From positions 186,001-250,000 of the forward strand of contig NZ_JAIMID010000004.1 in assembly GCF_019966535.1 (NCBI RefSeq): a stretch of 64,000 bases of DNA, given 5' to 3'. Shown here piece by piece: positions 27,668 through 38,701 of the stretch (positions are counted from its first letter, which is position 1; the number at the start of each line of letters is the position of its first letter). The stretch comes from Mesobacterium pallidum (GTDB taxonomy: Bacteria > Pseudomonadota > Alphaproteobacteria > Rhodobacterales > Rhodobacteraceae). Below the pieces are notes generated by a model. It was not told the origin of the DNA. It was given only the letters and a program-made list of their open reading frames with translations, and did not search any database. The position numbers were made by a program, and so were the translations under genes.

Positions 27668-28588
27668 ATGGCCCGTTTCATCGCGCAACGCCTGCTGGCG
27701 GCGCTGGTCACGATCTGGATCGCCACGATTGCCGTGACGCTGCTGATCCACCTGGTGCCGGGCGACCCGGTGCGGATCATGTACGGCAGTTTCCAGACCA
27801 CGCCCGAGCAGCTGGAGGAAATCCGCCAGCGCCTCGGCCTCGACCAGCCGATCTGGAAGCAATACCTCTATTACCTCGGCCGCCTGGCGCAGGGGGACCT
27901 CGGCCGCTCCATCGTGGGCGATCAGCCGGTGGCCGATATCCTGCTGACGCGCTTCCCGGCCACGCTGGCCCTGACGCTGACCAGCCTTGTCATCGCCGTG
28001 GTCGTGGGCATGTCGCTGGGGTTCCTGGCGGCCTACAAGCGCGGCACCTGGGTGGATGCCGGGGCCATGGTGCTGGCGGTCATCGGCGTGTCGATGCCGC
28101 ATTTCTGGCTTGGCCTGCTGTTGCTGTTCCTCTTCGCGCTGCAACTGGGCTGGCTGCCCGTCGCGGGGGGCGACTGGAAAAGCCTGATCCTGCCCGCGCT
28201 CACGCTGGGTCTTGCCAATGCCGCCGTGCTGGCACGCATGACCCGGTCGGCCATGATCGACATCTTCGACCAGGATTTCGTCCGCACCGCCCGCGCCAAG
28301 GGGCTGCCCCGCGCAGTCGTGCTTTACCGTCATGCGCTGCGCTCGGGCCTTGTGCCCATCGTGTCCATGCTGGGCCTGCAATTTGCGTACCTCATGGGCG
28401 GCGCCATCGTGGTCGAGAATGTCTTTGCCTGGAACGGGGTCGGGCGGCTGGCGATCCAGGCGGTGTTCGCCCGCGACTACCCGCTGATCCAGGGCTTCAT
28501 CCTGTTCTTCGCCACCGTGGTTGCGCTGGCCTCGGTCATCGTGGACGTGGCCTATGCCTTCCTCGACCCCCGCATCCGGTATTCGTGA
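27668..28588 (+). CDS. ABC transporter permease (DppB-like)
   Basis: 306 aa with six helices and the BPD_transp_1 EAA loop (RTARAKGLPRAVVLYRHALR). The N-terminus RFIAQRLLAALVTIWIATIAVTLL is typical of DppB/OppB. Forms the membrane channel with the next gene. ATG 27668 follows AGGAGG. One base separates its stop from the next start. Confidence 0.92.
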   Translation: MARFIAQRLLAALVTIWIATIAVTLLIHLVPGDPVRIMYGSFQTTPEQLEEIRQRLGLDQPIWKQYLYYLGRLAQGDLGRSIVGDQPVADILLTRFPATLALTLTSLVIAVVVGMSLGFLAAYKRGTWVDAGAMVLAVIGVSMPHFWLGLLLLFLFALQLGWLPVAGGDWKSLILPALTLGLANAAVLARMTRSAMIDIFDQDFVRTARAKGLPRAVVLYRHALRSGLVPIVSMLGLQFAYLMGGAIVVENVFAWNGVGRLAIQAVFARDYPLIQGFILFFATVVALASVIVDVAYAFLDPRIRYS

Positions 28589-28589
28589 C

Positions 28590-29477
28590 ATGACTGACAC
28601 CGTGACCCTTGCGGCCCACCCCGAGGACGCCGCCAGCGCCCGCAAGACCGGCTTTTTCCGTGCACTCCTGTCCAGCCCCACCGGCATCATCGGTCTTGCC
28701 ATCGTCGGCCTGCTGTTGATCGTCGCCCTGGCCGCGCCGCTGCTGGCGCCGCATGACCCGCTGCGCATGGCCGCCGGGCCGCGCCTGCAGCCGCCCAGTT
28801 GGCAGCATTGGATGGGCACCGACGATTTCGGCCGCGACGTGCTGAGCCGCATCATCTACGGCGCGCAGCTGACGCTGCAGATCGGCGCCATCGCGGTCGG
28901 CATCTCGCTGACCTCGGGCCTCTTCCTGGGCCTGGTCGCCGGCTACGCCTCGGGCTGGGCCGAGAAGGTCCTGATGCGCCTTGTGGACGTGCTCTTTTCC
29001 TTCACCGAGATCGTGATCGCGCTGGCCTGCCTTGCCATCTTTGGCGTGGGGCTGACCAACGCGATGATCGCCATCGGCATCGCCTCGATCCCGTTCTACG
29101 CGCGGGTGACGCATTCGGTGGTGCTGGTGGAAAAGAACAAGCCCTATTTCGAGGCCGCCGTCGCCGCCGGCGCGGGCCATGGCCGGCTGATCTTTCGCCA
29201 CCTGCTGCCCAACGTGGTGCCGACGCTGATCGTGGTCGGCACGCTGGGCGTCTCGACCGCCGTGCTGGCCGCTGCGGGCCTGTCGTTCCTGGGCCTTGGC
29301 GCGCAGCCGCCGCAGCCGGAATGGGGTTTCATGCTGTCATCCAGCCGCGACCTGATCAGCCGCGCGCCCTGGATGATGATCTTTCCCGGCCTCGCCATCG
29401 CCTTCACCGTCCTCGGCTTCAACCTGCTGGGCGATGGCGTGCGCGAGGCGCTGGACCCCAGGCAGAGGCAGCGATGA
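28590..29477 (+). CDS. ABC transporter permease (DppC-like)
   Basis: 295 aa with the OppC_N segment (FFRALLSSPTGIIGLAIV), the HWMGTDDFGRDVLSRIIYGA motif and the EAA loop (AAVAAGAGHGRLIFRHLLPN). Second permease of the dipeptide-type importer. ATG 28590; the stop overlaps the ATPase start by ATGA. Confidence 0.92.
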   Translation: MTDTVTLAAHPEDAASARKTGFFRALLSSPTGIIGLAIVGLLLIVALAAPLLAPHDPLRMAAGPRLQPPSWQHWMGTDDFGRDVLSRIIYGAQLTLQIGAIAVGISLTSGLFLGLVAGYASGWAEKVLMRLVDVLFSFTEIVIALACLAIFGVGLTNAMIAIGIASIPFYARVTHSVVLVEKNKPYFEAAVAAGAGHGRLIFRHLLPNVVPTLIVVGTLGVSTAVLAAAGLSFLGLGAQPPQPEWGFMLSSSRDLISRAPWMMIFPGLAIAFTVLGFNLLGDGVREALDPRQRQR

Positions 29478-31210
29478 TGGACCGTGACACACTTCTCGAC
29501 GTGCGGGACATGACCGTCGCCTTCGGCAAGGGGCGCAACCGGAACGTCGCCGTTCGGGGCCTCAGCTACACGCTGAAGAAGGGCGAGACGCTGGCCATCG
29601 TCGGCGAAAGCGGCTCGGGCAAGAGCGTGTCGTCCATGGCGCTGCTCGGCCTTCTGCCCCCCAACTCGGCCAGCATCGAGGGCGGCACCGCCACCTTCCA
29701 CGGCCGCGACCTGCTGAGCCTGCCGGAAAAGGACCAGCGCAGCCTGCGCGGCGACCGGATCACCATGATCTTCCAGGAGCCGATGACCTCGCTCACGCCC
29801 GTGTTGCGGATCGGCATCCAGCTGACCGAGGCGCTGATCGAGCACAAGAACATGACCAAGGCCGAGGCCGAAGCGCGGGCGCGCGAGATGCTGGTGCTGG
29901 TCGGCCTCGACCGGCCCGAGCACCGGATGCGGCAGTTCCCGCACGAGCTGTCGGGCGGCATGCGCCAGCGCATCATGATCGCCATGGCCATGGCCGCCGA
30001 CCCCGAGATCCTGATCGCGGACGAGCCGACCACCGCGCTGGACGTGACCGTGCAGGCGCAGATCCTCGACCTGATGCGGACGCTCAAGCGCGAGTTCGGG
30101 ACCTCGATCATCCTGATCACCCACGACATGGGCGTTGTGGCCGAGATGGCCGACCGCGTCGTCGTCATGAACCGCGGCGAGAAGGTCGAGGAGGGGCCGG
30201 TGGCCGAGATCTTTGCTGCGCCCCGGCAGGAGTACACAAAGCGGCTGCTCGCCTCGGTGCCGCGTCTCGGGACCATGGCCGGGACTTCCGCACCGCGGAC
30301 CGTCGTGGCCGAGCCGCGCCAGGTCGGCGAGGTGCTGGTCCGCGCCGAGGGGCTGAACAAGACCTTTGCCGAGCGCAGCTGGCTCTTCGCGCCTGCCAAG
30401 CCCGGCACGGTGGCCATGAAGGACGTCGGCTTTGATCTGCGCGCGGGCGAGACGCTGGCGCTGGTGGGCGAGAGCGGGTCGGGCAAGTCAACCACCGGCC
30501 GTGCCGTGCTGCGGCTGATGGAGGTCGACACGGGCCGGATCGAGATCAAGGGCACCAATGTGCGCGGCCTGGGCGTGGCCGGCCTGCGCCGGGCGCGGCG
30601 GCAGATGCAGATGATCTTCCAGGACCCCTTCGCCTCGCTCAACCCGCGCATCAGCGCGGGCGGGCTGGTGGCCGAACCGATGGTGATTCACCGCCTCGCC
30701 TCGGGCCGCGAACTGGAGGACCGGGTGGAGGAGCTGTTCCTGCGCGTCGGCCTCGAGCGCGACCATATCCGCCGCTATCCGCACGAGTTTTCCGGCGGGC
30801 AGCGCCAGCGGCTCTGCATCGCCCGCGCGCTTGGCGTCGGGCCAGAGCTGATCGTCGCGGACGAACCGACCTCGGCCCTCGACGTGTCGGTGCAGGCGCA
30901 GGTGCTGGACCTGATGCTCGAGCTGCAGCAAAGCCTTGGCCTCGCCTATCTCTTCATCAGCCACGACATGGCGGTGGTCGAGCAGATGGCGCATCGCGTG
31001 GCCGTCATGCGCAAGGGCCAGATCGTCGAGATCGGCGCGCGGCAGGCGGTGCTGAACGACCCGCAACACCCCTATACCCGGGCGCTGCTGGCCGCCGTGC
31101 CGGTGCCCGATCCGGGCCGGGTGCGCGGCGCGCTGCCCACGCTCGACCTCGCCACGCTGCCCACCGGACCGCTGGCCGAGGTCGCGCCCGGCCACATGGT
31201 CGCGCAATGA
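29474..31210 (+). CDS. Fused dipeptide ABC transporter ATPase (DppD-DppF)
   Basis: 578 aa with two nucleotide-binding domains. First: Walker A GESGSGKS (about 42-49), signature LSGGMRQRI, Walker B ILIADEPT. Second: Walker A GESGSGKS (about 331-338), signature FSGGQRQRL, Walker B LIVADEPT. Each carries its own H-loop (ITHDMG, ISHDMA). Such two-in-one ATPases replace separate DppD and DppF. ATGA overlaps on both sides show tight coupling in the operon. Confidence 0.93.
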   Translation: MMDRDTLLDVRDMTVAFGKGRNRNVAVRGLSYTLKKGETLAIVGESGSGKSVSSMALLGLLPPNSASIEGGTATFHGRDLLSLPEKDQRSLRGDRITMIFQEPMTSLTPVLRIGIQLTEALIEHKNMTKAEAEARAREMLVLVGLDRPEHRMRQFPHELSGGMRQRIMIAMAMAADPEILIADEPTTALDVTVQAQILDLMRTLKREFGTSIILITHDMGVVAEMADRVVVMNRGEKVEEGPVAEIFAAPRQEYTKRLLASVPRLGTMAGTSAPRTVVAEPRQVGEVLVRAEGLNKTFAERSWLFAPAKPGTVAMKDVGFDLRAGETLALVGESGSGKSTTGRAVLRLMEVDTGRIEIKGTNVRGLGVAGLRRARRQMQMIFQDPFASLNPRISAGGLVAEPMVIHRLASGRELEDRVEELFLRVGLERDHIRRYPHEFSGGQRQRLCIARALGVGPELIVADEPTSALDVSVQAQVLDLMLELQQSLGLAYLFISHDMAVVEQMAHRVAVMRKGQIVEIGARQAVLNDPQHPYTRALLAAVPVPDPGRVRGALPTLDLATLPTGPLAEVAPGHMVAQ

Positions 31211-32130
31211 CCGTCGGCATCGCCGTCTCGGGCCCCGGCGCCGTGCCGGCCGCGCTGGCCGCGCTTGGCGCCATCGAGGCAGTGGGGCGCGGCGCCATCG
31301 GCGGTTTCGTCAGCCTTGTCGCCATCGCGGACGGCGCGTTGCTGACGGCCGGCGTGCAACGCGGCGGGACAGGGGCGTTGCGCCCGGACACCCTTGGCGC
31401 GCCTTTCGCCGAGGCGCGGCTGGCGGCGCTCATGTCCTCCGGCCCCGACCGGCCCGAGCCGCTGGTGCAGTTCACCCCCGGCGACGCCGCCGTGGGGCTG
31501 ATGACCGGGCACCGGCTGCCCAACATGCCGGGGCCCGGAGGCACGCCGCCAAACCTCGTGGCGCTCGGGGCGATGCGCAGCGGTGCCGGCGTGGTGGAGG
31601 CCATCGAAATGGCGCTGGCCGAGGCACCGGAGGCCGACGCCGGCCTCATCGCCATGGACCTGTCGGGCCGCATCGCGCTGGCCAACAGCGCGCTCGTCGC
31701 GCGCCGCGACGACATCGGTGCGGCGCTGGTCGAAGATCCGGGCGCGGGCCTGTCGATCGGTGTGCTGCACAATTCCATCTTTCCCGCCCGTGGGTTGGCC
31801 GAGGTGGCCGTCGCCGCCGCGCTCGACCTCGCCGCGCCCGCCGATGCCATCGACGGCGAAGCACGGCTGGTCGGCGAAAGCGTGACGCTTGGCGACATGC
31901 GCGCGCTGGACCTCGCCTCGGACGGATCGGTCGCCGCGATCACCGTGGACGACCCGACCTGGCTGGGGCCTGCCTGGGAAGGCTCGGTCGTACTGCGCGG
32001 CGATCCGGTCCTGCGCTACGGCCGCCCGGTCGGCCGCATCACGCGCGAGGTCTATTGCCGGCTGGAAAACGGCCGTATCATCGGCGCGCGCGGCGGTGAG
32101 ATGGCCGCCTGGCGAAAGGACCTGGAATGA
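31207..32130 (+). CDS. Conserved protein of unknown function in D-aminoacylase operon
   Basis: 307 aa, not recognised with confidence. No signal peptide or membrane segment. The N-terminus is glycine/alanine-rich (TVGIAVSGPGAVPAALAALG, then AIGGFVSLVAIADGALL). A VQRGGTGALRP segment and, later, GLSIGVLHNSIFP and RPVGRITREVYCRLENGRIIG follow. It starts and ends in ATGA overlaps between the ABC ATPase and the D-aminoacylase, so it should work on the same substrate. A self-processing Ntn-hydrolase-like amidase is one possibility, but I see no proof. Confidence 0.55.
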   Translation: MTVGIAVSGPGAVPAALAALGAIEAVGRGAIGGFVSLVAIADGALLTAGVQRGGTGALRPDTLGAPFAEARLAALMSSGPDRPEPLVQFTPGDAAVGLMTGHRLPNMPGPGGTPPNLVALGAMRSGAGVVEAIEMALAEAPEADAGLIAMDLSGRIALANSALVARRDDIGAALVEDPGAGLSIGVLHNSIFPARGLAEVAVAAALDLAAPADAIDGEARLVGESVTLGDMRALDLASDGSVAAITVDDPTWLGPAWEGSVVLRGDPVLRYGRPVGRITREVYCRLENGRIIGARGGEMAAWRKDLE

Positions 32131-33566
32131 CCCGGGCAGACCTCCTGATCCGCGATGCGACGGTTCACGACGGATCGGGCGCGCCGGGGCGCGTACTGGA
32201 CGTGGCAGTCACGGGCGACCGGATCGTCGCCATCGGGCCGAGGCTGGACATCGCAGTGGCCGAGGTGATCGACGCCGCCGGCCTTGTGTTGGCACCCGGG
32301 TTCATCGACGTGCACACCCATGACGACATCGCCGTGCTGACCCGGGCGGGATCGACGCCCAAGGTCAGCCAGGGCGTCACCACCGTGGTCACCGGCAATT
32401 GCGGCATCAGCGCCGCGCCCTCGCCGCTGCTAAGGCGCGACGTGCCGGTGCCCCCGCTGGACCTGTTGGGTGATGCGGCCACCTTTGCCTACCCGCGCTT
32501 TGCCGACTACCTCGCCGCCGTGTCCGCTGCCGGCCCGGCGGTGAACGTCGTTCCGCTGGTGGGCCACACGGCGTTGCGGGCGCGGGCGATGGACAGCCTC
32601 GACCGCCCCGCCACGGACGAAGAGATCGCCGCGATGCGTCGCGACCTCGTCGATGCGCTGGAGGCGGGCGCGATTGGCCTGTCGACCGGGCTGGCCTATC
32701 CACCGGCCAAGGCCACCGCCACGGCCGAGCTGATCGCGCTGGTGGGCGACGTGGCGGCAGCGGGCGCGCTCTGGACGACCCACATGCGGGACGAACGCAG
32801 CGGGGTCGTCTCGGCCGTGGCCGAGACCATCGACATCGCCCGGCGCACCGGGTCGCGCACGCTGATCTCGCACCACAAATGTTGCGGTGAGGCGGCGTTC
32901 GGCCTGTCGCAGACCACGCTGTCGATGATCGCCGAGGCGCGGGCCGAGCTGACGCTGGACCTCGACGTCTATCCCTACACCGCCAGTTCGACCGTTCTGA
33001 TCGAGACCTTTGCCCGCGATAGCCGCCAGGTCACGGTCACCTGGTCGGACCCGCACCCCGAGATGAACGGGCGTGACCTGGGCGACGTCTCTGCCGAATG
33101 GGGCCTGTCGCAGACCGAGACCATCGAACGGCTCAAGCCCGGCGGGGCGATCTATCACCAGATGGACGACGGTGACCTCGACCGGATCCTCGCCTTTCCG
33201 CCCAGCCTCGTCGGCTCGGACGGGCTGCCGCGCGACCGGCGGCCGCATCCGCGGCTTTGGGGGACCTTCCCGCGCGTGCTGGGGCATTTCAGCCGGGACC
33301 GGGGGCTGATCCCGCTCGAGACGGCCATCGCCAAGATGACGGGCCAGACGGCCAGGGTGCTGGGGCTGACGGATCGGGGGCTGGTGCAGGAAGGCTACTA
33401 TGCCGATCTTGTGCTTTTTGATCCCGGGACGGTGATCGACACGGCCAGCTACGACGACCCGACCGCGCGGGCGACGGGCATCCACACTGTCTGGGTGAAT
33501 GGCAAGCCATCGTGGTCGGACGGCGCCCCTGCGGATGCCGGCATCGGCAAGCTGCTGACGCGCTGA
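32127..33566 (+). CDS. N-acyl-D-amino-acid deacylase (D-aminoacylase)
   Basis: 479 aa amidohydrolase-superfamily enzyme. Metal motif GFIDVHTHDD (His-x-His), TGNCGISAAP (bridging Cys of the D-aminoacylase subgroup), TTHMRDE and LISHHKCCG (metal His residues), and GSDGLPRDRRPHPRLWGTFPR carrying the catalytic Asp. Releases free D-amino acids from N-acyl-D-amino acids. Last gene of the ABC operon, ATGA-coupled to the gene before it. With the importer this gives uptake plus deacylation. Confidence 0.9.
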   Translation: MTRADLLIRDATVHDGSGAPGRVLDVAVTGDRIVAIGPRLDIAVAEVIDAAGLVLAPGFIDVHTHDDIAVLTRAGSTPKVSQGVTTVVTGNCGISAAPSPLLRRDVPVPPLDLLGDAATFAYPRFADYLAAVSAAGPAVNVVPLVGHTALRARAMDSLDRPATDEEIAAMRRDLVDALEAGAIGLSTGLAYPPAKATATAELIALVGDVAAAGALWTTHMRDERSGVVSAVAETIDIARRTGSRTLISHHKCCGEAAFGLSQTTLSMIAEARAELTLDLDVYPYTASSTVLIETFARDSRQVTVTWSDPHPEMNGRDLGDVSAEWGLSQTETIERLKPGGAIYHQMDDGDLDRILAFPPSLVGSDGLPRDRRPHPRLWGTFPRVLGHFSRDRGLIPLETAIAKMTGQTARVLGLTDRGLVQEGYYADLVLFDPGTVIDTASYDDPTARATGIHTVWVNGKPSWSDGAPADAGIGKLLTR

Positions 33567-33653
33567 GGGCGCGCGGCCGGAACCAAGCCCCCTCATCACA
33601 CATCACAACTTGGATAATGTTTGACCATCCACACCCGGAAACCGGGGGGGAAG

Positions 33654-33743
33654 TGGCGGAGAGACAGGGATTCGAACCCTGGGTGGGCTTGCACCCACAA
33701 CGGTTTTCGAGACCGCCCCGTTCGACCACTCCGGCACCTCTCC
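33654..33743 (-). tRNA. tRNA-Ser (anticodon CGA)
   Basis: 90-nt class II tRNA on the minus strand. Acceptor stem GGAGAGG pairs with TCTCTCC; discriminator G and an encoded CCA (complement 33654-33656). Anticodon loop CTCGAAA gives CGA (complement of 33707-33709), reading UCG serine codons. A long variable arm (TTGTGGGTGCAAGCCCACCC region) and a T-loop GGGTTCGAATCCC are present, as expected for serine. Confidence 0.95.
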
Positions 33744-33762
33744 GCGGGGGTCGTGGGGCGCC

Positions 33763-33790
33763 GTTTAGCCAAAGCCATGGGGGCGTGCAA
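33763..33790 (-). promoter_or_regulatory. Probable tRNA-Ser promoter
   Basis: On the minus strand, TTGCAC (complement of 33785-33790), 16-bp spacer, CTAAAC (complement of 33763-33768), about 20 bp upstream of the mature tRNA 5' end. The rest of the 33567-33879 gap holds no gene besides the tRNA. Confidence 0.4.
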
Positions 33791-33879
33791 CAGCAAATTT
33801 GCGCCTTTCCGCCGGGGCGCTTGGATTTCCGCGCCGGGGCCCTTAAATTCAGGGAAACCCAGCCCGAGGACCGCCCCAA

Positions 33880-34695
33880 ATGCTTCGACCCCTTGCCGCC
33901 CTGACCTTTGCCGCCGGTGTGACATTCGCGCCGCCGACCTGGGCCGCGCCGCTCGATGACCTGGCCGCCGCCGTCGGGATTCCCGAGGTTGTCGCGCTGA
34001 TGCGGGCAGAAGGGCTCGACTACGGCGCGGAGCTGGGCCGCGACATGGGCGTCGAGGGGATCGGCCCGAGCTGGCAGAACACCGTGTCCGAGATCTACGA
34101 CGCCGCGCTGATGGAAGAGGCCGTGCGCGCGGGCTTCGACGAGGTGATGGGCGATGCGGACCTCGGCCCGCTGCTGGCTTTCTTCGAGGACGGGCCGGGC
34201 GCGCGCTTTGTCGACCTGGAGTTGTCGGCCCGCGAGGCGATGCTGGACGAAAGCGTCGAGGAGGCCGCCCGCGACGGGTTCCGCGAGATGGAGGCGGCCG
34301 AGACCCCGCGCTACCAGCTGATGCGCGACTTCGTCGAGGCGAACGACCTGATCGAGTGGAACGTCGAAGGGGCGCTGAACGCGTCGTATGCCTTCTATGC
34401 CGGGCTCTCGGCCGGTGGCGCGATCGACGTGCCCGAGGACGAACTGCTGGCCGAGGTCTGGGCGAGCGAGCCGGATGTGCGCGAGGACACCCGCGAATGG
34501 GTCTACGGCTTTCTGCTGATGGCCTATGGCCCGATGAGCGACGACGATCTGCAAGCCTATACCGATCTGTCGCAGACCGAGGCCGGGCAGCGGCTGAACC
34601 GCGCGCTGTTCCGCGGGTTTGACCTGATGTATACCGACATTTCCCGTGCCCTGGGGCTGGCCACGGCCCGGGCCCAGCAAAGCCAGGAATTGTGA
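33880..34695 (+). CDS. Exported protein, DUF2059-like
   Basis: 271 aa, acidic. Signal peptide of about 22 residues (LAALTFAAGVTFAPPTWA-APL). The body is helical with a segment near 85-105 (FDEVMGDADLGPLLAFFEDGPG) typical of DUF2059 proteins, which are periplasmic and of unknown role. Single gene between tRNA-Ser and the L21 promoter. The family call is from pattern only. Confidence 0.6.
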   Translation: MLRPLAALTFAAGVTFAPPTWAAPLDDLAAAVGIPEVVALMRAEGLDYGAELGRDMGVEGIGPSWQNTVSEIYDAALMEEAVRAGFDEVMGDADLGPLLAFFEDGPGARFVDLELSAREAMLDESVEEAARDGFREMEAAETPRYQLMRDFVEANDLIEWNVEGALNASYAFYAGLSAGGAIDVPEDELLAEVWASEPDVREDTREWVYGFLLMAYGPMSDDDLQAYTDLSQTEAGQRLNRALFRGFDLMYTDISRALGLATARAQQSQEL

Positions 34696-34705
34696 CCAAA
34701 GGTCC

Positions 34706-34734
34706 TTGACTCGCGCGGGGTTTGCCCCGATAAG
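34706..34734 (+). promoter_or_regulatory. Sigma-70 promoter of rplU-rpmA
   Basis: TTGACT (34706-34711), 17-bp spacer, GATAAG (34729-34734). The match is close and sits about 160 bp before the rplU start, leaving a GC-rich leader with paired segments (GCGCGGCCTCAGGCCGGGGC region) that could carry autogenous control. Confidence 0.6.
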
Positions 34735-34892
34735 CGCGGCCTCAGGCCGGGGCTCACGCTCCGGCGCTTTCGTTGTAACCAAAGTCCCCTGGCGGGGGCG
34801 CGCAGTTCGGGGCAGGGCAGTCGCCCTCAAACGCCGGGAAGCCTTGCAAAGGTGACCGGGGCCGAAGGACGCGGAGAGAAAAGGAAGACTAC

Positions 34893-35471
34893 ATGTTCGC
34901 GGTTCTGAAAACCGGCGGCAAGCAGTACAAGGTCTCCTCGGGCGATGTGCTCCGGGTCGAGAAGCTGGCCGCAAATGCTGGTGAAAAAGTCCAGTTCAAC
35001 GATATCCTGATGCTGGGTGGCGACACCGTCACCGTCGGCGCACCGCTGGTCGCCGGCGCGGCCGTGCAGGCCGAGGTCATCGATACCATCAAGGCCGACA
35101 AGGTCATCACCTTCGTCAAGCGTCGCCGCAAGCACAGCTCGCAGCGGACCCGTGGCCACCGTCAGCAGCTGACCCTGCTGCGCGTCACCGACATCCTGGC
35201 CTCGGGCGCTGATGCGACCGGCGTCAAGGCCGCCCTCGGCGCCGCATCGGCCCCGAAATCGGCCGCCGCAGCAGCCCCGGCTGCCGCCGCACCGGCAGCC
35301 GCTGGCGACGACCTGACCCAGATCACCGGTGTCGGCCCCGCCGCCGCCAAGAAGCTGAACGAAGCCGGCATCAACACCTTCGCCGACCTGGCGGCCGTGG
35401 ATGCAGAGACCTTCGAGGCCACCAAGGTGAAGCCCGAGTGGGTCGAACAGGCCAAAGAACTGGCCAAGTAA
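34893..35471 (+). CDS. rplU: 50S ribosomal protein L21 with C-terminal helix-hairpin-helix extension
   Basis: 192 aa. Residues 1-103 are L21 ([35 protein letters not shown]). They are followed by an Ala/Pro-rich linker (about 105-140) and a helix-hairpin-helix unit [20 protein letters not shown] (about 145-164). Standard bacterial L21 ends near 103, so the tail is an added domain, known from this bacterial group. First gene of rplU-rpmA; AGAAAAGGAAG precedes ATG 34893. Confidence 0.95.
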   Translation: MFAVLKTGGKQYKVSSGDVLRVEKLAANAGEKVQFNDILMLGGDTVTVGAPLVAGAAVQAEVIDTIKADKVITFVKRRRKHSSQRTRGHRQQLTLLRVTDILASGADATGVKAALGAASAPKSAAAAAPAAAAPAAAGDDLTQITGVGPAAAKKLNEAGINTFADLAAVDAETFEATKVKPEWVEQAKELAK

Positions 35472-35486
35472 GAGGAGACTGACCAA

Positions 35487-35756
35487 ATGGCACATAAAAA
35501 AGCAGGTGGTTCGTCCCGTAACGGTCGCGACTCCGCGGGTCGTCGTCTGGGCGTCAAGCTGTACGGTGGCCAGTCGGCCATCGCCGGCAACATCATCGTT
35601 CGCCAGCGCGGCACCAAGTGGTGGCCGGGCGAGGGCGTCGGCATGGGCCGCGATCACACCATCTTCGCGACCGTCGACGGCAACGTGACCTTCCACAAGG
35701 GCCTCAAGGGCCGCACCTTCATTTCGGTGCTGCCGCAAGCCGAGGCCGCTGAATAA
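35487..35756 (+). CDS. rpmA: 50S ribosomal protein L27
   Basis: 89 aa. [20 protein letters not shown] start, GVKLYGGQ and [21 protein letters not shown] are L27 hallmarks; the N-terminus reaches the peptidyl-transferase centre. It lies 15 bp after rplU with an AGGAG site, in the usual order before obg. Confidence 0.97.
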   Translation: MAHKKAGGSSRNGRDSAGRRLGVKLYGGQSAIAGNIIVRQRGTKWWPGEGVGMGRDHTIFATVDGNVTFHKGLKGRTFISVLPQAEAAE

Positions 35757-35783
35757 CAGCCGACCCGAAGGCATGAGACACAC

Positions 35784-35815
35784 GGGGGATCGGCTGGAAG
35801 ACCAGCCGGTCCCCC
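35784..35815 (+). terminator. Hairpin after rpmA
   Basis: 14-bp stem GGGGGATCGGCTGG (35784-35797) / CCAGCCGGTCCCCC (35802-35815) with one G-U pair and an AAGA loop. Another stem (GTTTCCG/CGGAAAC) follows within 35 bp. No clear U-run, but a strong structure at an operon boundary. Confidence 0.6.
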
Positions 35816-35877
35816 GATCCGTTTCCGGCGGAGGAGGGGCCGGCGGAAACGACAGATGCGCAGAGGAGGACCCGCGC

Positions 35878-38619
<2,742 letters not shown>

Positions 38620-38620
38620 A

Positions 38621-38674
38621 GATCCCCCTTCATCTTGCCGATAAACTCCGGGGGCGCGGGGGCTGGCCCCCGCA
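38621..38674 (+). repeat. Dispersed intergenic repeat copy between proB and proA
   Basis: CCCCCTTCATCTTGCCGATAAACTCCGGGGG followed by the stem-loop GCGGGGGCTGGCCCCCGC. Same element as the direct copies at 13953 and 14073; identical over CTTCATCTTGCCGATAAACTCCGG to the 13953 copy, a near-identity too long to be chance. Confidence 0.75.
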
Positions 38675-38701
38675 TCCGACCTCACCGCAAGGACCATGCC
38701 C

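Noticed and set aside
33654..33743. tRNA-Ser as an integration site
   Set aside because: No integrase, no duplicated 3' tRNA end and no change in gene style next to it.
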